DNA of 32,900 nucleotides, taken from the NCBI GenBank assembly GCA_035293805.1, contig DATGMD010000071.1, positions 1 to 32,900 on the forward strand. Reading direction: 5' to 3'. The notes under the pieces were generated by a model. It was not told where the DNA came from. It ran no database searches and saw only the letters and a list, made by a program, of their open reading frames with translations. This document shows, in pieces, positions 16,000 to 25,900 of the stretch. Both the position numbers and the translations under genes were made by a program. Source of the DNA: JAJPHF01 sp035293805 (GTDB lineage Bacteria > Chloroflexota > UBA6077 > JAJPHF01). How positions within the stretch are numbered: position 1 is the first letter of the stretch; every line of letters starts with the position of its first letter.

Positions 16000-16020
16000 G
16001 ACCGGGTCTGTGCCTGCCGC

Positions 16021-17193
16021 CTACTGGTACCGGCCCAGTACCTGCACCGCGTAGTCGGCAAACTGCGGATCGACGACCTGGTTTAGCTCGACGCGCTGCT
16101 GCTGGTCGCCGGTGCTCAGGAAGAACTCCTGGTCCGCGGCCAGGCTATCCGTGTTGATCGTCCCGTTCGGGTTCAAGCCGGGCATCCCCATGCGGTCGTA
16201 CAGCGCCCGATCCTTGACCGGCGTGTGCTGGACCAGCGCGTTGACCACCTCCTCGCGCTTGGCCGCGTCGCCCTTCACGAAGCCGTCGTTGTAGTCCCGC
16301 ACCGCCTTGAGGTACGCCACCATGAAGCGCCGCGCCAGGTCCGTCTGCTCGCGCGCGAACTGGTTCGAGTACAGCACGACCGCCACCTGCTGGTTCGGAT
16401 AGTACTCGTCGTTCCGCTCCCACAGGTGCCCCGCGCCGTGGTCGACGATGCTCGTGAGGAACGGCTCGATGACCATCGCCGCGTCGATCGCGCCGCCCAC
16501 GAAGCCGGCCTCCATATCGGGGAAGTTCAGCAGCGTGATGTCCACGTCGTCCGCCGTCAGGCCCGCCGTGCGGAGCGCCCGGTCGAGTGCCGCCTGGGCG
16601 CCCGAGCCGCGCGACGGCACCGACACCTTGCGGCCGCGCAGGTCCGCCATGCCGCGGACCGTCCCGTTGTCCCACAGCTCGCGCCGAATGATGATGCCCT
16701 GGTAGCCGAAGCCGGGCGGCGTGCTGCCCTTGTCGGCCACCGCCCAGATGCGCACGTCGCGGGCGATCGCGTTCAGGAAGCCGGGCGTCAGCGTCGTGCC
16801 CCCCACGTCGATCTGACCCGCCGCGAGCGGCGCCAGCATCGTCGCGGCCGACTGGATCGGCACCACGTCCAGGTTAATGCCCTGCTCCGTGAAATAGCCT
16901 TGGTCCAGGCCGACGAAGAACCCCGTGTCGCTCGCCGACAGCATCAGCCCCGCCTGGACCGTCACCGCGGCCGGCGGCGCGGCCGGCGCGCTCGTTCCCG
17001 CCGCCTCGCCCGCCCCCGGACTGCCGGTCCGTGCGGCCGGCGCGGCGGTAGGCGCGCTCGCCTGGGGCGCGGCCGCCGGGCCCGCGCACGCCGCGAGCAG
17101 CGCCATCCCCAGCGCCAGGACCACGCCGCGACCGGGAGCCAGTGCTATAGTGGGACGCTGGCGCGTACCGACGCGCTGCGGAGCCGAGAACAT
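16021..17193 (-). CDS. NMT1/SsuA-like ABC substrate-binding lipoprotein
   Basis: The 390-residue product has a lipoprotein signal with LLAAC and Cys36, an Ala/Pro/Thr linker to about residue 73, then a periplasmic-binding domain of the NMT1/SsuA/TauA type (GFFVGLDQGYFTEQGINLDVVP, LAAGQIDVGGTTLTPGF, DLRGRKVSVPSRGSG, GFVGGAIDAAMVIEPFLTSIV). It lacks the cysteine pair of the three lipoproteins at 4.1-7.6 kb and is a different subgroup. The ATG is preceded by AGGAGG with 6-base spacing. A TATAAT-like -10 lies at 17227-17222 on this strand. It is transcribed divergently from the amidohydrolase at 17253 and could share control. No permease adjoins it. Confidence 0.9.
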   Translation of the reverse strand: MFSAPQRVGTRQRPTIALAPGRGVVLALGMALLAACAGPAAAPQASAPTAAPAARTGSPGAGEAAGTSAPAAPPAAVTVQAGLMLSASDTGFFVGLDQGYFTEQGINLDVVPIQSAATMLAPLAAGQIDVGGTTLTPGFLNAIARDVRIWAVADKGSTPPGFGYQGIIIRRELWDNGTVRGMADLRGRKVSVPSRGSGAQAALDRALRTAGLTADDVDITLLNFPDMEAGFVGGAIDAAMVIEPFLTSIVDHGAGHLWERNDEYYPNQQVAVVLYSNQFAREQTDLARRFMVAYLKAVRDYNDGFVKGDAAKREEVVNALVQHTPVKDRALYDRMGMPGLNPNGTINTDSLAADQEFFLSTGDQQQRVELNQVVDPQFADYAVQVLGRYQ

Positions 17194-17221
17194 CGGCCAC
17201 CTCCTGTTATGTTGGCAAGGA

Positions 17222-17227
17222 ATTATA
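17222..17227 (-). promoter_or_regulatory. -10 box of the minus-strand binding-protein gene
   Basis: TATAAT reads on the minus strand 30 bases before the ribosome-binding region of the lipoprotein. A leader of about 22 bases with AGGAGG would result. No good -35 is present 16-18 bases upstream, so an activator may be needed. Confidence 0.45.
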
Positions 17228-17252
17228 GGCCGCTCGCCACACGGGGAGCCGT

Positions 17253-18983
17253 ATGAGCCGCGCGCCCACGTCCGCGCCCGACCTCGTGTTCCACGGCGGC
17301 CGGGTGCTCACGCTGGACCCCGCGTTCACGCGCGCGCAAGCGCTGGCCGTGGCCGGCGACCGGATCGTCGCGGTGGGCGACGACGCGGCCGTGCTGGGGC
17401 TCGCGGGGCCGCGCACCGTGCGCGTGGACCTGCGCGGGCGCACGCTGTTGCCCGGCTTCGTGGACGCCCACGCGCACATGGACCGCGAGGGCCTGCGCCG
17501 CCTCGTGCCCTCGCTCGACGCCGCCCGCTCGATCGCCGACGTGCAGGCGGTGGTGCGGCGCGAGGCGGCGCGGACGCGGCCGGGCGAGTGGATCGTGCTC
17601 GGCCCGCTCGGCGAGCCGCCCTACTACCTCGACCCGCCCGCCACGCTCGCGGACGGCCGCTACCCCGACCGCTACGACCTCGACGCGGCCGCGCCCGACA
17701 ATCCAGTCTACATTCGCGCGCCGTGGGGCTACTGGAGCGACCGCCCGCCGTTCGTCGCCATCGCCAACAGTCTCGCCCTCCGTCTGGCGGGCGTCGACCG
17801 CAACACCGCCCCGCCCTGCGACAGCGTTGAGATCGAGCGCGACGCCGACGGCGAGCCGACCGGTCGCCTGCTGGAGCGCTACCCCATCACCGTACTGGAG
17901 CTAACGCTGATGCGCGCCGTGCCGCGCTTCACGCCAGCGCTGCGGCTGCGCGCCCTGCGCGAGTCGCAGCGCCTCTATCTGGCGGCCGGGGTCACGGGCA
18001 TCTACGAGGGGCACGGCGTCGCCCCCGAGGTGCTGGAGCTGTACCAGCGCCTCCACGCCACGGGCGAGCTGTGGGTGCGCGCCTACCTGGCGCTGGGCGC
18101 CGCCTGGGCCTCCGACGCCGCAGTCGCGTGCGACCTCGCCGCCTGGGCGCCGCGGGCCGGCGGCCCAGGCGGCGGCGACGCGTGGCTCCGCGTGGGCGGC
18201 GTGTTTCTCTCGCCCGAGCGCGCCGCCCCCGTGGCTGGCGCGCTGCGGGCGGCGCTGCCCTACACCGGCTGGGCGGGTTTCGTCGAGGACCACTACTCGC
18301 TGGAGCAGTACCACGCGCGAGCGCTGCTCGCCGCCCGCCACGGCCTGCGCGTCAGCACCATCGTCTCGGGCGGCGCCGCGCCGGTCCTCGACGTCTGGGA
18401 GGCGATCGACCGCGAGGTGCCGCTCGCCGGCCGCCGCTGGGTGATGGTCCACGGCCGCGTGCTGCCGCCCGACCTCCTCCCGCGCATCCGGCGACTGGGC
18501 GCCGTCGTGACCACGGTGCCGAGTATCCATATCTATCGCGATGGCCGCCGTGTCGTGGCCGGCGGCGTCGACCCGAACCACCTGCTGCCCCACCGCGCGC
18601 TCCAGGACGCCGGCATCACGTGGGCGCTCTCCACCGACAACAACCCCTATCCCATGCTGCGCACGATCTGGCAGGCGGTGGCGCGGACCGAGCGCGAGGC
18701 GGGCGCGGTGGTCGGCGCGGCGCAGCGCTTGACGCGCGCCGAGGCCTTGCGCGCGGCCACCTGGGCCGGCGCCTACTGCTGCTTCGCCGAGGCCGAGCGG
18801 GGCTCGCTGGAGCCCGGCAAGCTAGCCGACCTGATCGTCCTCGGTGGCGATCCGCTCACCGTGCCCGCGGACGCCCTCGCCGACCTCCCGGTCGAGCTGA
18901 CCCTCGTCGGCGGCCGCGTCGCCCACAGCGCCGGCGACGACCTCCCGCCGGTCGATCCCGCCGCCCAGGCGGCGCTCGCATGA
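17253..18983 (+). CDS. YtcJ-type amidohydrolase (Amidohydro_3)
   Basis: The 576-residue product has the composite architecture of imidazolonepropionase/YtcJ-like hydrolases. An N-terminal beta-sandwich segment (VLTLDPAFTRAQALAVAGDRIVAVG) leads to LLPGFVDAHAHMD, where His73 and His75 bind the first metal. A long insert typical of the family follows, then VMVHGRVLPPDLL near residue 398, STDNNPYPMLRTIWQAV near 464 and the closing SLEPGKLADLIVLGGDPL. The start ATG follows GGGGAG. Such enzymes hydrolyse cyclic or linear amides and related C-N bonds in the cytosol. The stop overlaps the DUF188 gene start (ATGA), so the two are translationally coupled. It heads the block containing the importer. Substrate unknown. 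Confidence 0.9.
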   Translation: MSRAPTSAPDLVFHGGRVLTLDPAFTRAQALAVAGDRIVAVGDDAAVLGLAGPRTVRVDLRGRTLLPGFVDAHAHMDREGLRRLVPSLDAARSIADVQAVVRREAARTRPGEWIVLGPLGEPPYYLDPPATLADGRYPDRYDLDAAAPDNPVYIRAPWGYWSDRPPFVAIANSLALRLAGVDRNTAPPCDSVEIERDADGEPTGRLLERYPITVLELTLMRAVPRFTPALRLRALRESQRLYLAAGVTGIYEGHGVAPEVLELYQRLHATGELWVRAYLALGAAWASDAAVACDLAAWAPRAGGPGGGDAWLRVGGVFLSPERAAPVAGALRAALPYTGWAGFVEDHYSLEQYHARALLAARHGLRVSTIVSGGAAPVLDVWEAIDREVPLAGRRWVMVHGRVLPPDLLPRIRRLGAVVTTVPSIHIYRDGRRVVAGGVDPNHLLPHRALQDAGITWALSTDNNPYPMLRTIWQAVARTEREAGAVVGAAQRLTRAEALRAATWAGAYCCFAEAERGSLEPGKLADLIVLGGDPLTVPADALADLPVELTLVGGRVAHSAGDDLPPVDPAAQAALA

Positions 18984-19435
18984 AGATCTACGTGGACGCC
19001 GACGCCTGCCCCGTGAAGGAGCAGGTGTACCGTGTGGCCGCGCGCTACGAGCTACCCGTGGTGCTCGCGGCGAACGCGCCGATGCGTGTGCCCCAGCAGC
19101 CCGGCGTCGAGCTGGTCGTTGTGCCGGGCAGCTTCGACGTGGTGGACGACTGGATCGCCGCCCACGTCGCGCCCGGGGATATCGTGGCCACCGCCGACGT
19201 GGACCTGGCGGGGCGCGTCGTGGACCGTGGCGCCGTCTGCCTCGACTTCCGCGGCAAGGAGTTCACGCCCGACGCGCTGGGCGGGCTGCTCGCCTCGCGC
19301 GAGGTCGCCCAGTACCTGCGCGGCCTGGGCGAGTACGGCGGCGGCCCGCCACCGCTCACGGCGCGCGACCGCGGCCGCTTCGCCAGCAAGCTCGACGAGA
19401 TCGTCAACCGCCTGCGCCGCGCGGGACAGCGCTAG
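18980..19435 (+). CDS. UPF0178/DUF188 (YaiI/YqxD) family protein
   Basis: The 151-residue product has the family hallmark MKIYVDADACPVK at its N-terminus and the later blocks VVPGSFDVVDDWIAAHV, DIVATADVDLAGR and GGGPPPLTARDRGRFASKLD. It has PIN-like nuclease-fold features: acidic residues in DADACP and in ATADVDL. The cellular role of the family is not established. It starts at an ATG overlapping the amidohydrolase stop by four bases. Nothing ties it functionally to its neighbours, so it may be a passenger in the operon. Confidence 0.93.
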   Translation: MKIYVDADACPVKEQVYRVAARYELPVVLAANAPMRVPQQPGVELVVVPGSFDVVDDWIAAHVAPGDIVATADVDLAGRVVDRGAVCLDFRGKEFTPDALGGLLASREVAQYLRGLGEYGGGPPPLTARDRGRFASKLDEIVNRLRRAGQR

Positions 19436-19472
19436 CGCCTGCTAGTCATCTATCCCGTCGCCGCGCGCGGCG

Positions 19473-19481
19473 TGCTACAAT
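19473..19481 (+). promoter_or_regulatory. Possible extended -10 promoter before the importer operon
   Basis: TGCTACAAT fits the extended -10 pattern TGnTATAAT seen before rho. No clear -35 is present. It would start transcription near 19488, about 145 bases before the first ATPase gene. The alternative is read-through from the amidohydrolase promoter. Confidence 0.35.
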
Positions 19482-19633
19482 CGGGCCACGCGCCCGCCGG
19501 GGCAGCGCCGGCCGCGCGAACGCTAGATGCGCTGCACAACCCACGACGGCAGGAATTGGGCGCCGCGCCCGCGCCATCCGGGCGCTCGCGGCGCTACGGT
19601 TAAGGGCGGACATACCTCCCCAGGAGGTGCCGG

Positions 19634-20662
19634 GTGCCGCCGCTGCTCGAAGTGCGGGGCCTGACCACGCGGTTCCTCGGCCGCGAGCCGCTTACGGCCG
19701 TGAACGACGTGTCGTTCGCGCTGCCCGATGGCCGCGTGCTCGTCGTGCTCGGCGAGTCGGGCTCGGGTAAGAGCGTCCTCCTCCGCTCCATCCTACGCCT
19801 GCTGCCCCCCGACCGCGCGGAAGTGCGCGGCGCCGTCGAGTTCCAGGGGCAGGATCTCCTGGCCCTCCCCGAGCCGCGGATGCAGGCCGTGCGCGGCAAC
19901 CGCATCGCCATGATCTTTCAGGAGCCGCTCACCGCCCTCGACCCGGTCTACACGGTCGGCGCCCAGATCGCCGAGACGCTGCGCCGCCACGAGCGCCTGT
20001 CGGCGGCCGCCGCGCGCGCCCGCACGATCGAGCTGCTGCACACGGTGGGCATCCCCGCCCCCGAGCGGCGCGTGGACAACTACCCGTTCGAGCTGAGCGG
20101 CGGCATGCGCCAGCGCGTCGTCATCGCCCTCGCGCTGGCCTGCCAGCCAGCGCTGCTGCTGGCCGACGAGCCGACGACCGCGCTCGACGTGACCATCCAG
20201 GCCCAGATCCTGACGCTGCTGCAAGAGCTAGCCGTCCGCTTCGACATGGGGCTCATCCTGGTCACGCACGACATCGGCGTGGCCGCCGAGATGGCCGACG
20301 AGGTGGCCGTGATGTACGCGGGCCGCTTCGTGGAGCGCGGCCCGGTCGAGGCGGTGCTGCGCGCGCCGGCCCACCCCTACACGCAAGGCCTCATCCGCGC
20401 CAACGTCCGGCCCGGCCAGCGCACGCGCCTGGAGGCGATCGTCGGCCAGCCGCCGCGGCTGAGCCGCCTGCCGCCCGGCTGCGCCTTCGGGCCGCGCTGC
20501 CCCGTCGCCCTCGACGAGTGCCGCCAAGCCGAGCCGCCGGAGCGCGCCGTCGCGTCAGCTCACACCGCCCGCTGCCTGCGCGTCGGCGAATCCCCAGCGC
20601 TCGGCGGTCAGTGGTCAGCCGTCAGCGGTCTGCCGCCCGTGCAACGGGCCGCCGGCAGCTAA
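19634..20662 (+). CDS. Oligopeptide-type ABC importer ATPase, first (OppD/DppD-like)
   Basis: The 342-residue ATPase has Walker A GESGSGKS (residues 40-47), Q-loop Gln96, signature LSGGM (154-158), Walker B LLLADE (174-179) and the switch His in LVTHDIG. The C-terminal oligopeptide-family extension has the usual cysteines (GCAFGPRCPVALDEC, TARC). The start is GTG behind AGGAGG at 19622-19627. It powers uptake together with the ATPase at 24.7 kb. From about residue 325 the chain is encoded by heptad repeats (20607-20630), giving a GGQWSAVSGLPP tail beyond the expected family end. The binding-protein gene follows 30 bases later. Confidence 0.95.
   Translation: MPPLLEVRGLTTRFLGREPLTAVNDVSFALPDGRVLVVLGESGSGKSVLLRSILRLLPPDRAEVRGAVEFQGQDLLALPEPRMQAVRGNRIAMIFQEPLTALDPVYTVGAQIAETLRRHERLSAAAARARTIELLHTVGIPAPERRVDNYPFELSGGMRQRVVIALALACQPALLLADEPTTALDVTIQAQILTLLQELAVRFDMGLILVTHDIGVAAEMADEVAVMYAGRFVERGPVEAVLRAPAHPYTQGLIRANVRPGQRTRLEAIVGQPPRLSRLPPGCAFGPRCPVALDECRQAEPPERAVASAHTARCLRVGESPALGGQWSAVSGLPPVQRAAGS
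20607..20630 (+). repeat. GTCAGnn heptad repeats inside ATPase 1 C-terminus
   Basis: Three perfect 7-base periods, GTCAGTG, GTCAGCC and GTCAGCG, plus GTC are seen. They are the left-arm type of the heptad elements at 22493 and 25744. No matching right arm follows. The repeats are translated. Confidence 0.75.
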
Positions 20663-20692
20663 GGTCCAACGCTCGCGGGAAAGGAGCGTCCC

Positions 20693-22489
20693 ATGCCACG
20701 ACCTAGCCGCGCAGCCCAGAGCCGCCTCTCCGCCCCCCCTTCAGGGTGCGGCGCGGAGTATCGCGGGCACCGCCGGGCTGGGGGGCTAGCCCCGTCATCT
20801 CCCCCTTCCCGCATCGGGAGGGGGGCTGGGGGGGTAGGCTCCCTCGTCCTCGCCCTCGCGCTGCTCGTGGCCTGTGGCGCCCCCAAGCAGCCGGCGCCGG
20901 CCGCGAATGCGGCCGCGGGCGCACCCGCCGTCGCGCCCGCGGCCCCTGGCGCCGCGAGCGGCATGGTGCAGACCGCGCCCGTCTCGAAGGGCGGCGGGAC
21001 GCTGGTCGTGGCCAGCACGGCCGCTAACATCCCGCAGAGCGACCAGTGTCCGACCGAGGGCGCCGAGGGCTTCCGCTTCGTCGGCTACCAGCTCTTCGAC
21101 GCGCTCACCAGTTGGGACCTCACGCGCAGTGACGTGTTGTCGCCGCTGGTGCCGGGCCTGGCCGAGTCATGGGACGTGAGCCCGAGCGACCCGACGAACT
21201 GGACGTTCCACCTCCGCAAGGACGTGCGCTTCCACGACGGCACGCCGTTCAACGCCGACGCGGTCGTCTTCGCTCTCGACCGCGTGATGAACAAGAACGC
21301 GCCGCAGTACAGCGAGCTGCAGGCGGCGTGCAGCGCCTCCTACACCGCGCCGATCCGCGACTACGCGAAGGCGGACGACTACACCGTGCGGATCGGCACG
21401 AAGGCGCCCTACTCCTTCCTCCTCTACTCGCTCTCCTCGATCCTCATCCCCAGCCCCACGGCCGTCATGAAAGAGGGGACGGACCAGTTCATGAACAACC
21501 CCGTGGGCACCGGGCCGTTCAAGTTCGTGCGCCAGGTCGAGCGCCAGTACATCGAGATGGATGCCAACCCCGACTACTTCCGCGGCCGCCCGAAGCTGGA
21601 CAAGCTGATCGTCCGCCCCATCCCCGAGCCGGCCAGCCGCCTGGCCGCGCTGCGCTCGGGCGAGGTGCAGTGGGCCGAGGTAACGCCCCCCGAGTCGATC
21701 AAGCCCCTGGAGAACGACGGCTACCAGGTGATGCTCAACCCCTACCCGCAGGTGTGGTCGTGGATCGTGAACATGCAGGCGAAGCCCTGGGATGACAAGC
21801 GCGTGCGCCAGGCCGCCAACTACGCCATTAACCGCGAGGCGCTGTGCCGCGACCTGCTCAGCGGCGCCTGCACGCCAGCGAGCCAGTTCATGTTCGAGGG
21901 CCATCCCTGGTACAGCCCCGACGTGGGCTACCACTACGATCCCGACAAAGCGCGGCAGCTCCTCGCCGAGGCCGGCTACCCCAACGGCTTCAAGACGGTG
22001 GCCGTCGTGCCGTCCAGCGGCTCGGGCAACATGTGGCCGCAGCCGATGAACGAGTACGTGCAGCGCAACCTGCGCGAGGTGGGCATCGACGTCGAGCTGC
22101 GGCCGATCGAGTGGAACACCATGCGCACCACCTATCGCGCCGGCTTCACCGATCCGACCGTCGGCGCCTACCAGTACGCCTGGACCACCCAGAGCCCGGA
22201 GTGGATCGCTCGCTTCATCCTCAGCACGTCGAAGCCCCCCGCCGGCCTGAACCCCGGCGGCTACGCCAACCCCGACGTGGACAACCTGATGGCCCAGGCG
22301 ATGGCGACCTTCGACCAGAAGCAGCAGGACGAGCTGGTGCGCCAGGCGCTGCACCAGGTCACCGAGGACGCGCCGTGGATCTGGATCGTCCACGACCTCA
22401 ACCTGCGCGTCCTCAGCCCGCAGGTCAAGGGCTTCGTCCAGCCCAAAGCCTGGTACGCCGACATCGCGGACATGAGCGTCGAGAAGTGA
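20693..22489 (+). CDS. Oligopeptide-type substrate-binding lipoprotein (SBP_bac_5)
   Basis: The 598-residue product is a family-5 extracellular binding protein. It has the standard blocks WTFHLRKDVRFHDGTPFNADAV near residue 170, GTGPFKFVRQVERQYIEMDANPDYF near 275 and VRQAANYAINREALC near 370. The lipobox LLVAC places the lipid on Cys61, far downstream of the start. The start itself is secure, since AAAGGAG precedes the ATG. The 50 residues before the hydrophobic core are atypical, and about residues 36-49 are encoded by a repeat element, so the signal peptide appears to have been lengthened in frame. It binds the importer's ligand (peptide, nickel chelate or other small polymer) outside the membrane. 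Confidence 0.93.
   Translation: MPRPSRAAQSRLSAPPSGCGAEYRGHRRAGGLAPSSPPSRIGRGAGGVGSLVLALALLVACGAPKQPAPAANAAAGAPAVAPAAPGAASGMVQTAPVSKGGGTLVVASTAANIPQSDQCPTEGAEGFRFVGYQLFDALTSWDLTRSDVLSPLVPGLAESWDVSPSDPTNWTFHLRKDVRFHDGTPFNADAVVFALDRVMNKNAPQYSELQAACSASYTAPIRDYAKADDYTVRIGTKAPYSFLLYSLSSILIPSPTAVMKEGTDQFMNNPVGTGPFKFVRQVERQYIEMDANPDYFRGRPKLDKLIVRPIPEPASRLAALRSGEVQWAEVTPPESIKPLENDGYQVMLNPYPQVWSWIVNMQAKPWDDKRVRQAANYAINREALCRDLLSGACTPASQFMFEGHPWYSPDVGYHYDPDKARQLLAEAGYPNGFKTVAVVPSSGSGNMWPQPMNEYVQRNLREVGIDVELRPIEWNTMRTTYRAGFTDPTVGAYQYAWTTQSPEWIARFILSTSKPPAGLNPGGYANPDVDNLMAQAMATFDQKQQDELVRQALHQVTEDAPWIWIVHDLNLRVLSPQVKGFVQPKAWYADIADMSVEK
20799..20838 (+). repeat. Family-A-like repeat inside the signal peptide coding region
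   Basis: CCCCCTTCCC, GCATC and GGGAGGGGGG form a hairpin followed by CTGGGGGGGTAGG. It closely resembles the variant copy at 43-81 (TGCTAAGGGAGAGGGGGG then CAGGGGGGTGAGG). It is read in frame within the n-region of the binding lipoprotein. Confidence 0.7.
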
Positions 22490-22492
22490 GCG

Positions 22493-22589
22493 GTCAGCTT
22501 TCAGCAGTCAGTAGTCAGCCTGCCACCGACCGCTGACCGCTGACCGCTGACTGCTGACTGCTGATAGCTGACCGCTGATAGCTGAGAGC
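22493..22589 (+). repeat. Heptad repeat palindrome between binding protein and permease
   Basis: The left arm has four GTCAGnn-type units (22493-22520) and the right arm eight GCTGAnn units (22532-22587), all exactly seven bases apart. The arms are complementary, so the transcript can form a long hairpin with alternative registers. It fills the whole spacer from the binding-protein stop to five bases before the permease ATG, leaving no normal ribosome-binding site. Confidence 0.85.
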
Positions 22590-22593
22590 TACC

Positions 22594-23544
22594 ATGCTAC
22601 CTTTCCTGGCCCGTCGCATCGCCCTGATCGTCCCGACGCTGTTCGGCGTGTCGGTGGTGATCTTCGCCCTGCTCTACCTCGTGCCGGGCGACCCGCTCGC
22701 CATGCTCCTGCCGCCCGACGCCTCCCAGGAGCAGCGGGACCGCGTGGCCCACGCGCTCGGCTTCGACCAGCCGGTGCCTGTCCAGTACGTGCAGTGGCTC
22801 GGCCGCGTCGTCCACGGCGACCTCGGCATGTCGCTGGCCCGCAACCGGCCGGTCGGCGCCATGCTGGGCGAGGCCGTGGCCAACACCCTCGTGCTCGCCA
22901 TCGCCGCCGGTATCCTGGCGATCGGCATCGGCCTGGCGCTCGGCACCCTCGGCGCGGTGCGCCACGGCACGTGGGTCGACCGGCTGGTGCGCGTCGTCGG
23001 CGTCATGGGCGTGAGCATCCCCCCCTACTGGGCGGCCCTGCTGCTCATCACGGTATTCGCCGTGCAGCTCCACTGGCTGCCGGCCTCCGGCATGCGCAGC
23101 GTCACCGGCGACGGCGGGCCGGGCGACCTGCTCGCGCACCTCATCCTCCCCGCGCTCGCCGTGTCGATGGTCACGCTCGGGCTCATGGCCCGCATGGTCC
23201 GCGCCTCCGTGCTCGACGTGCTGAACCAGGACTACATCCTGACGCTGCGCGCCAAGGGGATGGGCGCGGGCGCCATCCTGGCGCACACCCTCAAGAACGC
23301 CGCGCCGCCCATCATGACGGTCGGCGGCCTGCAGGTCGGCCACCTGCTCGGCGGCTCGGTGCTCGTGGAGACGGTCTGCGGCTGGCCCGGCGTCGGCCAG
23401 CTCATCTACCAGTCGATTAGCCAGCGCGACGTGCCCGTCACGCAAGGCGGCGTCCTCGCCATCGCGCTCGTCTTCGTGCTCCTGAACTTGCTCGTCGATC
23501 TCTTACACGGCGTCGTCGACCCGCGCATCCGGCAAGCCCACTAG
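22594..23544 (+). CDS. Oligopeptide-type ABC permease, first (DppB/OppB-like)
   Basis: The 316-residue product has about six transmembrane helices. The first is at residues 8-28 after a short FLARRIA n-region and is followed by the family's PGDPLAMLLPP segment. The ATPase-contacting EAA loop reads YILTLRAKGMGAGAILAHTLKNAAPP, about 100 residues before the end. It closes with the usual VDLLHGVVDPRIR. Together with the second permease it forms the membrane channel. The ATG follows a GAGAGCTACC segment derived from the heptad repeat and lacks a strong ribosome-binding site. Its translation may therefore depend on repeat folding or on coupling. Confidence 0.95.
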   Translation: MLPFLARRIALIVPTLFGVSVVIFALLYLVPGDPLAMLLPPDASQEQRDRVAHALGFDQPVPVQYVQWLGRVVHGDLGMSLARNRPVGAMLGEAVANTLVLAIAAGILAIGIGLALGTLGAVRHGTWVDRLVRVVGVMGVSIPPYWAALLLITVFAVQLHWLPASGMRSVTGDGGPGDLLAHLILPALAVSMVTLGLMARMVRASVLDVLNQDYILTLRAKGMGAGAILAHTLKNAAPPIMTVGGLQVGHLLGGSVLVETVCGWPGVGQLIYQSISQRDVPVTQGGVLAIALVFVLLNLLVDLLHGVVDPRIRQAH

Positions 23545-23768
23545 CAGGCAAATAGGCAGGGCCGAGGCTCATCCCGCGCCACCGGGCTGACCGTAACCTA
23601 CGGACCAGGGGGACAAACAACTAGGTAGGGCAGGGGCTCGTCCCCTGCCGCCCGACGCTCGGCAGGCGAACGGGCGGTAGACGACCGGTCCCCGCCGAAC
23701 CAGGGCGACAGGGGACGTATCTCGTCTACAAGGCCACGGAATCGGCACGTCACGGCTGGGAGTGACCG
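23545..23768 (+). repeat. Family-C repeat in the spacer between the permease genes
   Basis: AGGTAGGGCAGGGGCTCG and its continuation to the CCCCTGCCGCCCG block lie at 23623-23654. They match 7770-7803 closely and 6459-6485 partly. A more diverged relative lies at about 23549-23580. The remaining spacer shows only the GGGAG site before the next ATG. Confidence 0.7.
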
Positions 23769-24700
23769 ATGGATCCACCGGATACTTGGCAGCTCGCCGT
23801 AGGGGCAAACGCCGCTGCCGGCGCTCTGCCGTGGCCGGGCGTCGAGGCCGACGAGGCCCCGCCCACCAGCTACTGGGGCCGCTTCGGCCGCCGCTTCCTG
23901 GAGGACCGGCTCGCCGTCGCCGCCGCGCTCGTACTGCTGGCGATGGCCGCCGCGGCGCTGCTCGCGCCGTGGCTCGCGCCCGCGAGCGCGACCGACGGCG
24001 ACGTGGCCCAGCGCCTGGCGCCCCTTGGCACGGCCGGCCACGTGCTCGGCACCGACGAGCAGGGCCGCGACATGCTGACCCGCCTGCTGCACGGCGCCCG
24101 CCTCACGCTGCTCGCGGGTCTCGTCCCGGTGCTGGCCGCCGGCCTGCTCGGCGGCGCGCTCGGCATGGTCGCCGGCTACTGCCGCGGCGTCGTCGGGGGC
24201 GCGATCATGCGCGTCATGGACGTGTTCTACGCCTTCCCCGCCATCCTGCTCGCCATCGGCCTCGCGGCGGCGCTCGGGCCGGGGCTCCGCAACGCCATCA
24301 TCGCGCTCGCCGTCGTCTTCATCCCGCCCGTGGTGCGCGTCGCCGAGACCGCCACCCGCCGCGTCGTGGTCCAGGAGTTCGTCGAGGCGGCCCGCGCCAG
24401 CGGCGCCACGCCGTACCAGATCCTCCGCTACCACGTCGCCGGCAACGTCGCCGGGCCGGTGTTCGTCTACGCCTCCACCTTGTTCGGGGTGAGCATCGTC
24501 TTCGCCGCCGGCCTGAGCTTCCTCGGCCTCGGCGTAACGCCGCCCACGCCCGAGTGGGGGCTGATGCTGGCCTCGTTGAAAGACGCCATCTACACCAACC
24601 CCGTGGTCGCCATCCTGCCCGGCGCCGCCATCTTCGTCGCCTCGGTGGCCTTCAACCTCCTGAGCGACGGCGTGCGCGACGCCTTCGACGTGAGGTTGTG

Positions 24701-24701
<1 letters not shown>
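23769..24701 (+). CDS. Oligopeptide-type ABC permease, second (DppC/OppC-like)
   Basis: The 310-residue product has a cytoplasmic N-terminus of about 50 residues and then six predicted helices. Family marks are HVLGTDEQGRDMLTRLLHGAR near residue 93, the EAA loop FVEAARASGATPYQILRYHV near 205, and GLSFLGLGVTPPTPEWGLML near 251. The ATG follows GGGAG with 6-base spacing. The stop codon overlaps the start of the second ATPase gene (TGATG), which indicates translational coupling. It pairs with the first permease to form the transport channel. Confidence 0.95.
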
Positions 24702-25867
<1,166 letters not shown>

Positions 25868-25900
25868 TGGCTGATCGCTGATCGCTTTTCGGGAGGAGCC

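Noticed and set aside
22493..22589. CRISPR-like array
   Set aside because: The period is 7 bases with no spacers; it is a heptad palindromic repeat.
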